Part shown: one piece after another, positions 34,771-46,551 of the stretch | Layout: every line of letters starts with the position of its first letter | How positions within the stretch are numbered: position 1 is the stretch's first letter | Assembly: GCA_024516155.1 (NCBI GenBank) | Contig: JAJJXM010000057.1 | Span: 310,001 to 374,000, forward strand | Reading direction: 5' to 3' | From: Pyronema omphalodes | Lineage: Eukaryota > Ascomycota > Pezizomycetes > Pezizales > Pyronemataceae | Length of the DNA: 64,000 nucleotides | Position numbers and translations under genes: made by a program | The notes under the pieces: generated by a model | What the model was told of the DNA's origin: nothing | What the model saw: only the letters and a program-made list of their open reading frames with translations | Database searches by the model: none

Positions 34771-35534
34771 CTAGTCCAACACTGCTTCCTGCACCGTGTC
34801 CTCATTCTCGAGTAACTCTCCGACTGCCCGACCATGAGTTGGGGCGTCATCATCCTCTGGTTCCACCACTGACGTAACCTCCCACCAGATAGCTTTGTAG
34901 TCGGACGTGGTGGCGTGTCTGGGGTCGTCAAGACGGCAAGCCAGCACATGAGAGGCCACCTCCTCTTTGGCCAAGACTGGATTGATAACGCTTATACGCC
35001 GCTGCCCACTTTGGCAGTGGGTCTCAAGCCCATCACCGACATACTGCGGGTCGTGCTGATCCATGAGATCCGCGAGCAAAGCGTGATGAAGCGATTGATC
35101 ACAGTAGGGGTTCCATCTCCTGCTGTGGGCGTTGAAATTGCCAGCGAGGACGGTGCCAGGAGTCATCACTCCTGACCAGTTGAGGGCCCCTGCAGGTCTC
35201 GTGTTGCCAGCCTGCGGATGGCATTGTCGATACTAACAATGTGTATCTGTTGGTGACCGCGGCATAGCAGGTCAATGATGTGGATTTCCCCCTCTCCCTC
35301 CCTCCCTACATCTCCGCGGATACGCACCTTCCAAACCAAATCCTTCCAGACACCAGTAAGCACTCCTCCCCCCCATATGAAAACAAAGGCGGGGTACCTC
35401 CAACACTGGGATGTGGGGGGTCCTTGGATGAGTACCAGGTCTGCCGCCAGCTCCACTCCGCTCTCCATCGCCGCCGTAAGAACCGCACCACTCTTACGGC
35501 AATTAAGCCGAAACGCATTGAGGTGTTTCAGCAT
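34771..35534 (-). pseudogene. LINE4 APE-type endonuclease
   Basis: Two overlapping minus-strand frames carry the endonuclease: LNAFRLNCRKSGAVL and ADLVLIQGPP (where E is expected, the motif has G), then VLAGNFNAHSRRWN (GDFN-type block). TSDYKAIWW stands where the catalytic SDH is usual. The altered motifs suggest an inactive nuclease. The stretch 34371-34770 links it to RT and shows no further domain. Confidence 0.65.
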
Positions 35535-37390
35535 CGATCGTTGTCGGGCATAGCAGCATCGACCGTTTTGGCCGGATCGGACAACAGGGCATCGCAGCGG
35601 GGGGAGGGTTGAGTTGTCGGTTCAGCAGAATCTTTGGATGCTTCTGGGTTCGTTTCGTCAACAGTAGCGGTAATCGCACCGGTTGATGTGATGAATGACT
35701 GCGATCCGGAGGAGGACTGGCGCAGTTGCTTGGTTTGAGCAACGGCGTCCATGCGGGAAGGGCATGCACGGGAATTTTCGTGGTGGTTCCCACGACAATT
35801 GACGCAGCGTGCCACAGCTTTAGGATGCTGGTACGGGAGCCCTGTGGGCACAGAGCACCCTTCCATTCCGGAGGTATGGGCGTTGGAGGAGTGGTTGTTG
35901 CCACAGAATCGACAACAGAGGATGGCGGGGGTTGTGCATCCTTCACAGATGTGGTCCCATTTCAGACTGCTAGAGAATTGGCTATCAGGGCCTTCATGGT
36001 TAGATAGTTTCACTCGATACCTCGTGGATCTCAAGTCCGCAGTGCCGGACATTAGCATCTAGGCTGCCTGGGAGCCGTTGACCCCAATGACCGCCGACGA
36101 CGACTGAATTTCACCTCTTACGGGGCGACCGCGGATGCGTGCTCGGTCACCCAGCCAACGGGCAGCAGGAACGATTTCCAGTCCTTTGTGATTCGCATGA
36201 AGTTCGAGCTTCATCTTGCAGAGGCCATTGGGGCCTCGTCCCAAGAAGCGATTCAGCGGGATTTCATGGACCTTCAACTTTACCGGCTTCATCATAGCAC
36301 GAACATCGACCGCCGGACCGTCAACGTCGCGCATGGCATCTCAGTTTTAATTACGATAGCAACCAACGAACGTGGTGCGCTCAATCCAGGGACCGTAGTC
36401 GCAGTGATAGTCCCTTTCCCATTGCGGGAAACGTTAGCCAGCCAGTGGAATTGGGGTGCCCCTCGGAGATGCAAGCATACATTTACTGCTGCCGTAAACT
36501 CCTGGTTCGGCTTTGGGGAGGGTCAAGCTCCATCTTGACGAACAAAGATGAGGCGCCGATCTTGATTGGCAAGGTGTTTCTCCGGAGGGACAGGATTGCT
36601 GAGCCGTTGGGCCTGTTTGTTCTGCTGCTTGGTTTCAGACGTTGGCCAGGCACGCAAGGGGGGAGGTGGGTGGAGCTCCGGGAGGTTATTGCAGAGCATA
36701 GCTGGATAGGATTGGGTGGCGGTCAGTTTGTAGCTGCCCACCGGGGCCTGTGCAGCAGGGAGGTTGTGCGCACTAGGGTTGTCGACCCCAGAGCTAGGGG
36801 CCTGCTGCGTGCTGCTGGGGCAGACTGTTGAGAAGCGGTGGAGGCGGTCTCGCAGGGGGTCGGCGAGCTGCGGAAGGCAGTGCTGGCCCAGTGCGACGCC
36901 GCGCACGAACAGGGACGGGAGTCTTGCTTCTTTAGTTTTTCTTCCAGCATATGCATCTAGGCCTCTGTGGCTGCTAGACGAGCAGGCAGTTGCTCAAGCA
37001 GGGTGGAGCTGCCCAGTGGGGAGGCTTCTGTACCGACCGCCGGAGCAGAGCGCAGTTTATGCCCCACAACAGTCCCGAAGGCCGCGACATAGTCACGCTT
37101 CTTTAGGGTGCTGGGGCACGGAGGTGATAGGGCTAGTGGAATGACAACCCAAAGCGAGGTGTGGTTCCCAATTGCAGGTTTTTGCTTACACGTGTTGGGG
37201 TGTCGGGAGCAGATGCACCAGAGACGTCATCCGCGGCCCCTGGGGCGGGAGTAGAAACCTCAGATGAGTTGCTGCCGCTGAAGGCACGCTTTTCAGGAGT
37301 GAGGCCGAAGCGTGCAGGGGGGGGGGGGGGGGGGGCTTCACACAGCCATGGGCCTCTGGGGTGGAATTTCGTGAAGACGAGAGAATTCCT
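35503..37390 (-). pseudogene. LINE4 ORF1: Gag-like zinc-knuckle protein
   Basis: Minus-strand pieces in order: a proline- and glutamine-rich N-part (36906-36523), a conserved-looking block (VKLKVHEIPLNRFLG, NHKGLEIVPAARWLGDRAR; 36334-36059), then two knuckles, CCRFCGNNHSSNAH and CVNCRGNHHENSRAC (36000-35770). Stops and shifts separate the pieces. A 19-base G run lies at 37317-37335. The arrangement mirrors ORF1 of other LINEs. Confidence 0.65.
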
Positions 37391-37460
37391 CTGAGTTCCC
37401 GATCAGGATAATCACGCGAGAAACGAGGCGGTTTTCTAGCGTTGGTGTGGTGTGTATAAT

Positions 37461-39000
37461 ACCGGACCCACAACAAACAAACCCCACCTTATCCCAGCTC
37501 TTCCAGGATGCCTATGATTAGGACCCCTTTCCGATGAACGTTATTGAAATGCTAAACAATAACCTTCGTTATTGTAACGACATTATGCTGGCAGAGTGCA
37601 AAGTGAACAATAACTGTCGGTTCTGCTGGGGTTGTTTATGGGACCCGAATTACGAATCCCTACAATTACATCTAATGCAACAATACCACGACTCCCACAC
37701 AGCTGGAGATCCAGGTAGATTTAAAACCCTAAAGTAGCGCTCGAGAACCTATACCTGGCGTCAGATGCCGACAGACGTGGAACGTTATATTCAACGTTGC
37801 CATGCCTGACAATGTTCAAAACCCACCAGACATGCCCCGTTCGGTATCCTACACCCATTACCGATCCCAGAAAGACCTTGGCAAGACATATCAATGGACT
37901 TCGTGACGGGATTACCTTGGTCAGACTGTTGTGATGCAATTAGGGTAGTGGTGGATGGATTAACCAAAGAACGACACCTAATTGCCTGTCACACGAATAT
38001 CTTTGCAGAGGAATTATCGTCTTTGTTTATTACCCACATCTTCCGATTGTATGGACTCCCCCCTACCATTATCTCTGACTGAGGACCCCAATCTACAGCT
38101 CTGGTTTGCAAGAACCTCTGTCATCGATTGGGAAATGAGCCTCAATTATCTACGCCATTCCATCCACATACGGACGGGCAAACAGAACCAATGTATGCCA
38201 TCATGGAACAATACCTTCGAGCTCACGTTCATGATCTCCAGGCCGACAGGGGTGAATGGTGACAATTAGCTGAATTCGCTGCAAAGAATCGAGCATCAGA
38301 ATCGACGGGAACCTCCCCATCCTTTGCGAATAATGAATTCATCCCCCGTTGTCAATATGATTTACTCCCTGGAGCAACGAACGACGTTGACGATTGACGG
38401 ACCATCACAACATCAAAAACTCTTGCCGAAATCCATAACCACCTGCGAGCTGAAATTAACGGAGCCAACCTACGTTATCAAGAAAATGCCGATGAACAGT
38501 GATTCCCGTCTCCAAACTATCAGGCTGGACATTGGGTATGGAAGAATGCTCGTAATTGCAAAACTCATCGACCCTGCCGGAAACTAGAAAACAAATGCCA
38601 CGGTCCCCCCAAAATCATCACCAAAGTATCCCGCTATGCCTACCAACCAGAGCTACCTGCGACGATGAAATGTCACGACGTCTAACATGTCTCCCTATTG
38701 AAACCAGCTGCAAAAAATACTTATCCCGGTCAACAATCAGACCCACCACGGCCGGTGGAAATACACGGTGAACACGAATACTTCATCGGAGCTATCCTCA
38801 ACTCCCGAATTCACAGGAAGAAACTCCAGTACTTGGTGAAGTGGGTTTGGCCAGATATGCCCGATTGGGGACCCGCCAAACTTCACCCTGACAGTAAAGC
38901 AGTTGACGACTTCCAGAACAAGTACCCTGACAAACCGGGACCTCACCCCCACTTATCCTACAAGTTACTTCCCCAGAGCTCAGTCCAAGAAGGGGTATCC
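37461..39000 (+). pseudogene. Gypsy A integrase and chromodomain region, decayed
   Basis: Broken frames align with Gypsy-1 from the RNase H/integrase linker onward: YESLQLHLMQQYHDSHTAGD (zinc region), MDFVTGLPWSDCCDAI, GLPPTIISD followed by a stop, HPHTDGQTEPMYAI (the catalytic-position E motif lost its R), WVWKNARNC, and a chromodomain (EYFIGAILNSRIHRKKLQ, YLVKWVWPDMPDWGPAKL). At least eight stops or shifts. It ends with AAGGGGTATCC before the 3' LTR. Confidence 0.75.
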
Positions 39001-39111
39001 TGTCACGACTCGGAAAACATTACATTTCGCCCTCCTGGTCATTCATTCACCTATTACCAATCGTTTCATTATTCAGCACTCATTTGCTTATTTATTTATT
39101 TGTCCCACGAT
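39001..39111 (+). repeat. Gypsy A 3' LTR, block 1
   Basis: Starts TGTCACGACTCGG after a purine tract. It ends at the LINE2 target site; TTGTCCCACGAT at 39100-39111 is repeated at 46108-46119. Confidence 0.75.
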
Positions 39112-39405
39112 AGGCAACACAACACCTCGATTTCGACCCCCCCCTAGCTAACGCCACAACCACGCGGAAATCCACTGATTTTCGAGTGCCATCGCATTTA
39201 GCTACACCGATTTCCTTTACTGAAGCAATTTCAGACCAGGTCAGCTCTTTTTCGTTGTGCGAACGACGAGAGAGAGAATTCAGACCCCTGAAGCGGCCCC
39301 CAGCAAAGGACCTCATCAACACCCCCCACCAACAACCACCGAATTCATCGAGATCGCACCGTCTCCCATCTCTCCTCATCGTTAACAACCAGCCCCGAGA
39401 AGCCG

Positions 39406-41251
39406 ATGCCCCCCCGCGCTTCTGCTGCGAAGAAGAAACCTGTCCCTCCGGACATACCCTCCCTCCAGGCGCTCGCGCAAAGCAGACACGCTAGCGCAGA
39501 GCCGCACGCCCTCGATCACGTGCAAGAAACCATGCACCTTGACACCGACGTCAGCGAATACGAAGACGCGTCCCCCACCCCCTCCCCCACGCGTCGCGTA
39601 TCCACTCCTGAGCCAACCCCCCGCAACCGAGCCCCCGCGACGATGTCTCCTAAGACCCTCCACTCTGTCCGTCTCAAGACAATCGAGGCCTTCTTCGCGC
39701 TCCCCCTCAAACGACCTGCGCCCTCGACCACAACCGCGACCTCCGAGCCCGACCTTGTATACGACGGTGGAATTCAGGACGCCCTCTGGGCCGCGCAAAA
39801 CGAAAAACACCCTGAAACAGCAACCCTCCACGCTTCCATGGCCCAGAGACTGCTTTCAGCGGTAGCAGTCTACGCCGATACCACCCGCCTTAACGACCAA
39901 AGGACGAACGAACGCATCAACAAAGCGTTCCAAACAATGGATCGGGATAGAGCAGCATTGCGTGAGATCCATGACATGCTTCGTACCCTCCTCCCGAACT
40001 ACAAACCACCCACCCCCGCCACACCATCCCCTATCCCCAACCCCCCCACCGCTGCCCAATCTACCGCACTCATTGATTACTGGAAAGCTCGCTGCCACGC
40101 AGCCGAAGCAGCCCTCGCCCAGAATAACATCCCCGTTCCCCCCTCCCCTGAGTTTCCCCCCCCGTCTGCACCCAAAACAGCCTGGTCAGTCCCCGACGTC
40201 CCAGGAAAATTATTTGGTTCCGTCACTCAATCCCTGAGCCAACAACCAAGCCCCCCCCCCCAACCCCCCCAACAATAACGTCCCCGTCCTACGAAAGAAC
40301 CCCCCTAAGACCCAAACCCCCCGCCCCACAAACGTGCTCATCCCATGCCCGGACCCCGAGAATCTGACGGACGATGTCAAAGTCCAGATCGGAAACATGG
40401 TTAATAGGGCCTTGCGTGATGCAGAAGCACCAGAAATCATCACTGTCGTGACCGTGCGTAAAAATATGGCCGGCAATATAATACTAACCTTTCCCCCGAA
40501 CACCACCCAAAACGAAGTCGCCCAGTTCCTCCCCACCATCAGTGAAGCCGCTCAGTCGGTCCATATGACATTGCAAAACTCTCGCGTGACCGAAAAGTGG
40601 CACAAACTGACGGTTCACAGCATCCCCCTTGATGCCTACCACGATACCCCCGAGGGCATGACCGCCCTACAACATGAAATTGAACGCAACAACGCAGTTC
40701 AACTAGCCCAACCCCCCCGTTACATTACCCACACGGAGAAGCGAGCAGGCAAGATCGCGTCCAGTGTAATGATCGCACTCAAGACTGCTGAAGACGCCCG
40801 CATGCTCAAGCGCACAAAAGTGATCAAGCGCTACGAACCACGCAAGGTCACTGACTATCACTCGGCCCGCGCGGCCGATCAATGCCGCCGCTGTCTCCTC
40901 TTCGGCCACCACCACGCCATATGCCCCAACACCTCCCACCCCACCTGCGCCCTCTGCGCCGAACCCCACTGTACTGACCTCCACCAATGCCCTGAGTGTC
41001 CCGACTGCAAGGGTAAACCCTGCCCCCACATTCCCCCCCGGTGTGCAAACTGCAAAACAGAAGGCCACCCCGAAACCAACCATCCCGCATACCACCCCAA
41101 ATGCCCCTCCCGCCTCGCCATAGTCAAGGCAACGTGGGAGAGAACCCGCACTACCCGCACAAACCCCAAAGACCACGCTGCCAACTCCGCTATGATCACC
41201 GATGCATACACAGGACAAATCGGCAGCCACCCTCAACATCATATCCCATAA
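39406..41251 (+). pseudogene. LINE2 ORF1: Gag-like zinc-knuckle protein with one frameshift
   Basis: ATG 39406 opens a proline- and alanine-rich N-part (290 codons) ending at 40278 in a C run. The second block (to 41251) lies in the next frame, so one indel in the C run near 40250 probably broke it. The second block holds ENLTDDVKVQIGNMVNRAL, WHKLTVHSIPLDAYHDT, PPRYITHTEKRAGK and three cysteine clusters (CRRCLLFGHHHAIC, CALCAEPHC, CANCKTEGHPETNHP). It probably coats the element RNA. Its last 50 bases overlap the ORF2 start. Confidence 0.8.
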
Positions 41252-44200
41252 CATAAACAGAAGCAGCACCGCCCTCAATACCCTCCTGAACTCCTCAGGC
41301 TCAACAGCGGACATCATATTAATCCAAGAAGCCTCTATTAAAAACCCGCAATTCGTAACTACACACCCCGACTTCCTATTACTCCTTCCCCCTTCCCCAC
41401 ATGGAGCAACAATCAGGACGGCGGCGTATGTCACTCGCTCCAATCCTTTTCTGAACGTCACCCCCCGTCCTGATATGTGCTCCGATCCCGACATGCAAAT
41501 CCTCGAAATATACACCCCTCTAATTCCCACTTTTTACTTAATCAACATCTACAACGAATGGGACTCACGCACAAAACTATACACCATCCCACGTTCCCTC
41601 GCCCCCCTTCCCTTACCCAACCGATGCGTAATAACCGGTGATATGAATGCTCACCACCCGCTCTGGAACAGTCACTATAAACAAATAACCCGGGCGGACG
41701 AGCTGGTGAAACTGATAGACGACCACGGATGGCAACTCGCGAACACGCCGGATACACCTACATATCACTACAAGACTGGACTCGGCTCTTCCGTTTTGGA
41801 TCTTACAATCTCCTCCCCAGCTATGACGAACGAGGTTCAAGATTGGTGTATTGACGAGGAAGCAACAACGGGCTCCGACCACGAAGTGATCCGCTTCCGA
41901 GTATACTCACAACATCCCGACGTCGAGTATACAGTAAAACCTGTCTATAACGGTAGGGTCCGGAACGGGAAAATCTACCGGTATTCAAAGGAAACCGGTG
42001 TGAGGGAAGGGCTTGGCGCCAGTATGGGGTGCGAGTGATTGCATGTGACTAGTGAAGGCGGCGCTGTACGCTCCACCATCATGGCGCTATACCTGTTATG
42101 TACCTAGCCACGTCTTTAGCTCCACTTTTTATAATGGTACCCTGCAAAATTTTCGCGAAACTTTACCGGTACTCTTATAGCCCAAAATACCGGTATTTCC
42201 CATACAAAACGGTCGGGACCGTGGAAAAGTTCCGGTTTTCAGAAGTTACCGGTGTAGGGAGAACCGTTATAGTGAGGTTCTACTGTACTCAAATGCAACC
42301 ACGACTAAACTGGAAGCGCACCAACTGGGACGAATTCACAAGCGCCTTCCTCCACCTTACAAACCAGCTATCCCCGCGGTGGAGCACGCTCCAATCTGAC
42401 CCGACCCCATCCAACCTTGACGAATGGGCAGCGTCACTCCAATCCGCAATTCGACAAGCAGCCCACAAATCCACCCCAACGATAAAACATTCCCCCCGCG
42501 CAAAACGTTGGTGGACCCAAGAGTTACGTGAGACCAAGAGAGCCATGACACAAGCTCGGAAGCGGTGGAAATGGGATAGAAACGCCACCAACCTGGAGGA
42601 ATACAAAAAGCTCCGCAACTCCCACTATAGGGCGGTACGACACGCGAAGGACAAGATGTGGAAAGAATACATGTCCCAAGCCGAAGGGGCAGATATATGG
42701 GCAGCGTTCCGGTACACAAACCCCCGACGCTCTCAGCTGACACCCCCAATCAAAACAACTGTCAACGCAGTCACGACAACTCACACGGATTTCCCCGGTA
42801 AAGTATCAGCCTTCCAGGCTCTCTTCCCCCCTCCCCCCTCCGCCCCAAACACCCCCCCCTCCCCACAACCGCCCCCCCCTACATTGGAACACCTTCACGG
42901 CAAAGGAAGTGTCAACGGCGATCCTGTCGTCCTCACCAAAGAAGGCCCCTGGCCCAGACGGTATAAACTTCCTATGCCTACGCAAGACCCTGCAGGCAAT
43001 CCCCGAGCAGTTAACGGCGTTGTACGCCACACTCGGTGAAGTAGGTTACCAGCCAAAGTGCTGGCGAGAAGCAACAACGGTTATAATTCCGAAACCCAAC
43101 AAACCGGACTACAGCTCCATAAAGGCGTACCGCCCAATAGCATTACTTAACTGCATGGGCAAGGTACTCGAAAAACTAATGGCAACACGGCTAAGTCAAA
43201 TCGGAGAAACATACGACCTCCTCCATAACAGCCAGATTGGAGGCCGCCCAAGACGCTCGGCAATCGATGCTGCTATGGCGTTGACCCACGACATAGAAAG
43301 AAATGCACAACAACGGCTCATAACGTCGGCACTGTTCCTCGACGTCAGAGGCGCCTTCGATAACGTCTCAGCCACACGACTAACAAGCACAATGCGATCA
43401 CTCGGATGCCCGAAACCGGTAGTGACGTGGTGTGAATCGTTCCTCCATGATAGAACGATAGCACTGTCTTTCGACGGAAAAACGGATGAGCAACGCCCAA
43501 CACGCACAGGGATACCCCAAGGATCACCAGCCTCCCCCATCCTGTTCCTAATATACCTCTGCCCGCTCTTCGATACCCTACAAACCCACAACCCGACCCT
43601 ATGGACGCCCAGCTACATCGACGATGTGGCACTGGTATGCCATGGTAAAACACGCGAAGCAAATGCACGCACACTAGAAAAAGCAGCCCGAATAGCATTT
43701 CAGTGGGCGAACGAAAACGCGGTAGCTTTTGATGACTCGAAATCAGAGCTACTTCACTTCCACAGAACGCAAAAGGACACCATCACGCCCCACACATGCG
43801 TGACCTTACCCAACGGCACGGTCGTCCAGCCAGGCACCCCAAACGGCAAACAGGATGTGGTTAGATGGATTGGAATATACTTTGACCGAAAACTCTCCTT
43901 CAAACATCATGTACAAACCCGACTAACACATGCCTCCAGAGCCCTCAATGCCCTCCGCTGCCTCGCACGATACGAAACTGGCCTGTCCCCCTCGGCGGTC
44001 CGTACCCTATACCGCGCGTGTGTACAATCAAGATCCGACTTCGGAGCAGAGATCTGGTGGTTAGGCCAAAAATCACTCGCGCGAAAACTCCAGCTTCAGC
44101 AAAACACCGCACTCCGACGTATCCTCAACGCATTCTCTTCAACACCAATCCCGGCCTTACATAACGAAGCCGCACTCCCCCCCGTAACCGTCAGGCTCGA

Positions 44201-45498
44201 CCAAAAAAGAAGAAAATATGCCTTACGACTCCTATCCCTACCCCCTTCCCGCCCCGTAGTATCCCGCTGCCCCTCCTCATTCCCCATCCCAAACCACTTC
44301 ACCCGTGCCATTCAATCCTCGGAAGAATATGACTGTGAGTGGGATACTGAATCACGACCCCTCACTCGCCTCATAACCACACTCGCCTCACTTAGCCGAT
44401 GGGTCTCACCCAACACAAACATCGAAGATACGGTGCAACCGGACCCAACCCCGTGGCTCGAACCCCCCCTCACAAGGCACCCTCCCCTCACCTCCAAAGA
44501 CGAAGCCGAAGCAGAACACTATAACCTTCTTCGAAACCTACGGTCATCCCCCACATCCATCATCGCGTACACCGACGGCTCCAAACTCGGGAACTCCACA
44601 GGAGCAGGTTTTTACATCGCACACGGCTTCGACCACAGCATCCGAGCAATCATCCCGATGGGAGAATACTGCGAGGTATTCGACGCAGAACTCAAGGCCA
44701 TCGAGGAATGCATTCGGACCTGCGCAACCCACATCCGCCGATTACGCCTTCAATACCGTGAGATTCACCTGTTTACCGATAACCAAGCTGCAGTCATTAG
44801 AGCCTCCCGCCTCACACCCGGACCTGGACAAGAAGCCGCCTTCGCCATCCACCACCTCGCCCGCACCCTCCTCCTACGAACGGGAACCTCAATTCATCTC
44901 CATTGGGTTCCCGGTCACACGAACATAGCCGGCAACGAGGAAGCCGACTTGCTCGCACAACAGGCCACAACCACCGCCCCAATCAACCCTCCTTCCACTT
45001 CCCTGTCGTGGATCCGAAGACAAATCAAGGAACACTACACAGCGGAGTGGATCAAATGGTACGACGAGAGCCCGAAACCAAAAACGAATGATGCGCCACA
45101 CAAACGATCACTCGACGAAGCCTACACTACGCTTCCAAGAAAGATTTCGACCGCCATCCTAGGCCTGCGCACAGGACATGGCTTCTTTTTGGATTGTCCG
45201 GCACACCCCCCCACACCAACCTACCCATCCCGCGCATGCCCCTGCCCACTCATTACCCCCCACCGCATAACAATACGCAAAGCATTGAAGCTCCCACGAC
45301 ACCAGCGACTCGACCTTCGAATCATCCTGCACACCAAACATGGAACCCGCGCACTGGCCACCTTGATCTCTGCGACGAAGATCGCCATGTCCGAATGGGC
45401 ACACACGGTATTGAGTATGACCCCCGAGGTGACTAACAGACCAGATAGAAGTATCGCGACGACAGGCTGGGGAACATTGCTGGACCCAGGCGAAGAAC

Positions 45499-45503
<5 letters not shown>
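41202..45503 (+). pseudogene. LINE2 ORF2: endonuclease, RT and RNase H, interrupted by a MITE
   Basis: ATG 41202. Endonuclease: IISHNINRS, ILIQEASI, VITGDMNAHHPLW, TGSDHEVI. The MITE at 41932 cuts the linker. The linker resumes at 42288 (PRLNWKRTNWDEF) and shifts frame in a C run near 42850. From 42909 the frame is open to 45503: SSSPKKAPGPDG, AYRPIALLNCMGK, RTGIPQGSPASPILF, PSYIDDVALV (RT catalytic DD), then RNase H with IIAYTDGSKLGNSTGAGF, VFDAELKAIEE, LFTDNQAAV and GNEEADLLA. All RT and RNase H catalytic residues are present. Confidence 0.88.
41932..42285. mobile_element. pogo/Tigger-like MITE in LINE2 ORF2
   Basis: 354 bp. Ends are inverted: CAGTAAAACCTGTCTATAACGG at the left, and CAGTAGAACCTCACTATAACGG read inward from the right. 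Both sides are flanked by TA, the Tc1/mariner/pogo target. There is no coding capacity of its own. Internal ACCGGTA motifs repeat. Confidence 0.88.
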
Positions 45504-45534
<31 letters not shown>

Positions 45535-46070
45535 ATAATAATAATAAATAAATACAAATAAATGTATATAGTAAGGACGCAGATGAAGCGGAGTAGGGGA
45601 ATGTAGAAGGGAAGGGGAAGGAGAGAGAGAAGAACGGGGGATAAGGAGGGCATTTGAGAGAGATGGAAATTGGGGAGGAGAGGAGGAGAAGGGAAGTAGA
45701 GGAACGGAGTGAGAGGGGTAGGAGAGAAGGAAAGGCGAGAGGGCGAAGAGGAGAGGACGAAGAGGGCAAGCGAAGAAGAGACCGGGGTTAAAAAAAAAAA
45801 AAAAAAACATATTACTGCAGGGGACGTAGACGGGGAAGGGTGGAGAACACCAGGCACCGGGAAGGGTGTCTGCAGAGCGTACAGGGCTCACAGACAGAAC
45901 GACGAGAAGGACAGAAATGGAATATGAGAAACAGAGAGGGGGGCTACAACCTGACGAATGAAGACCGCTCTGGGGCGTTCCCAGTAACTGTTGAGGTAAC
46001 ACTCGACAGTTAGCAATGTATAGTAATTAGATAGCAGCCGCCATAACCTTACGGTTAGATGCGAGTATGA

Positions 46071-46107
<37 letters not shown>
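45504..46107 (+). other. LINE2 3' untranslated region and poly-A tail
   Basis: Directly after the stop codon comes a 28-base A run, then AAT repeats, a GGA-rich stretch, a second A run (about 45789-45806), a unique part and the terminal GCCATAACCTTACGG motif before the final A tail. No gene seen. Confidence 0.8.
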
Positions 46108-46110
<3 letters not shown>

Positions 46111-46119
46111 TCCCACGAT

Positions 46120-46551
46120 CATCAGTTATCACTCGTCGCTTGCCAGGGTTGGGGTTCAGACATATTTCCACCTTGGAAATATGATTATTCTCCGGGGTTA
46201 GGGTTACGCTTATTTCCCTAATTGTTAAAAAGGGCACGTGACCTCTCCCCAGAGTTAGGGGTTGGTCCTGTGTCCCTTTACGGATGTTCAATCCCTCTGG
46301 GTTAGGGTTGTTCAGGCTTCCCTTTTCGGAAGTCACGGTTCGAGTAAGGGCTAGGGTTGCGATCATCTTATCTGATAAGATCACATGGGTCTCGTGTTCC
46401 TGATCAGTAGTAGATCAGTAGGCACATGCACAGATCTACAAATGTGCGCACACGTGACTAGGGTTAGGGCTCGATCATCTTATCTGATAAGATAAGGTCG
46501 AGTCACATGATCTCTTATCAGTACTACATCAGTGTGCACATGCAACTGATC
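46120..46551 (+). repeat. Gypsy A 3' LTR, block 2
   Basis: Continues the LTR after LINE2. Contains five or more TTAGGG/CTAGGG motifs and two perfect GATA palindromes (46365-46381 and 46477-46493). Ends with AACTGATC, the KDZ target site. Confidence 0.75.

Larger units (their letters stand above)
22807..37460 (-). mobile_element. LINE4: decayed non-LTR retrotransposon of another family, split by Gypsy B
   Basis: Read on the minus strand from 37460: ORF1 with zinc knuckles, endonuclease, RT with SFVDDVTW, a thumb block (GCFKTTPLGFLL), then RNase H broken at VWTDGS. RNase H resumes 9.4 kb away at 22987 (SRMEGYTGAGVV, EVFDAELYAIW). The family differs from LINE1-3 and resembles Tad/I-type LINEs. 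The 3' end is lost: no poly-A tail and no duplication is seen at 22807. Confidence 0.75.
39112..46107 (+). mobile_element. LINE2: nearly full-length non-LTR retrotransposon
   Basis: Flanked by a perfect 12-bp duplication, TTGTCCCACGAT. It has a 5' UTR (39112-39405, no gene seen), overlapping ORF1 and ORF2, a purine-rich 3' UTR and a terminal A tail of about 34 bases. A MITE interrupts ORF2 at 41932. Least damaged LINE in the window: ORF2 from RT to the C-terminus is a single 864-codon frame. Confidence 0.92.

Noticed and set aside
33262..36040. Plus-strand ORFs of 90-183 codons in the LINE4 region
   Set aside because: They lie opposite recognisable minus-strand LINE domains and contain no domain of their own.
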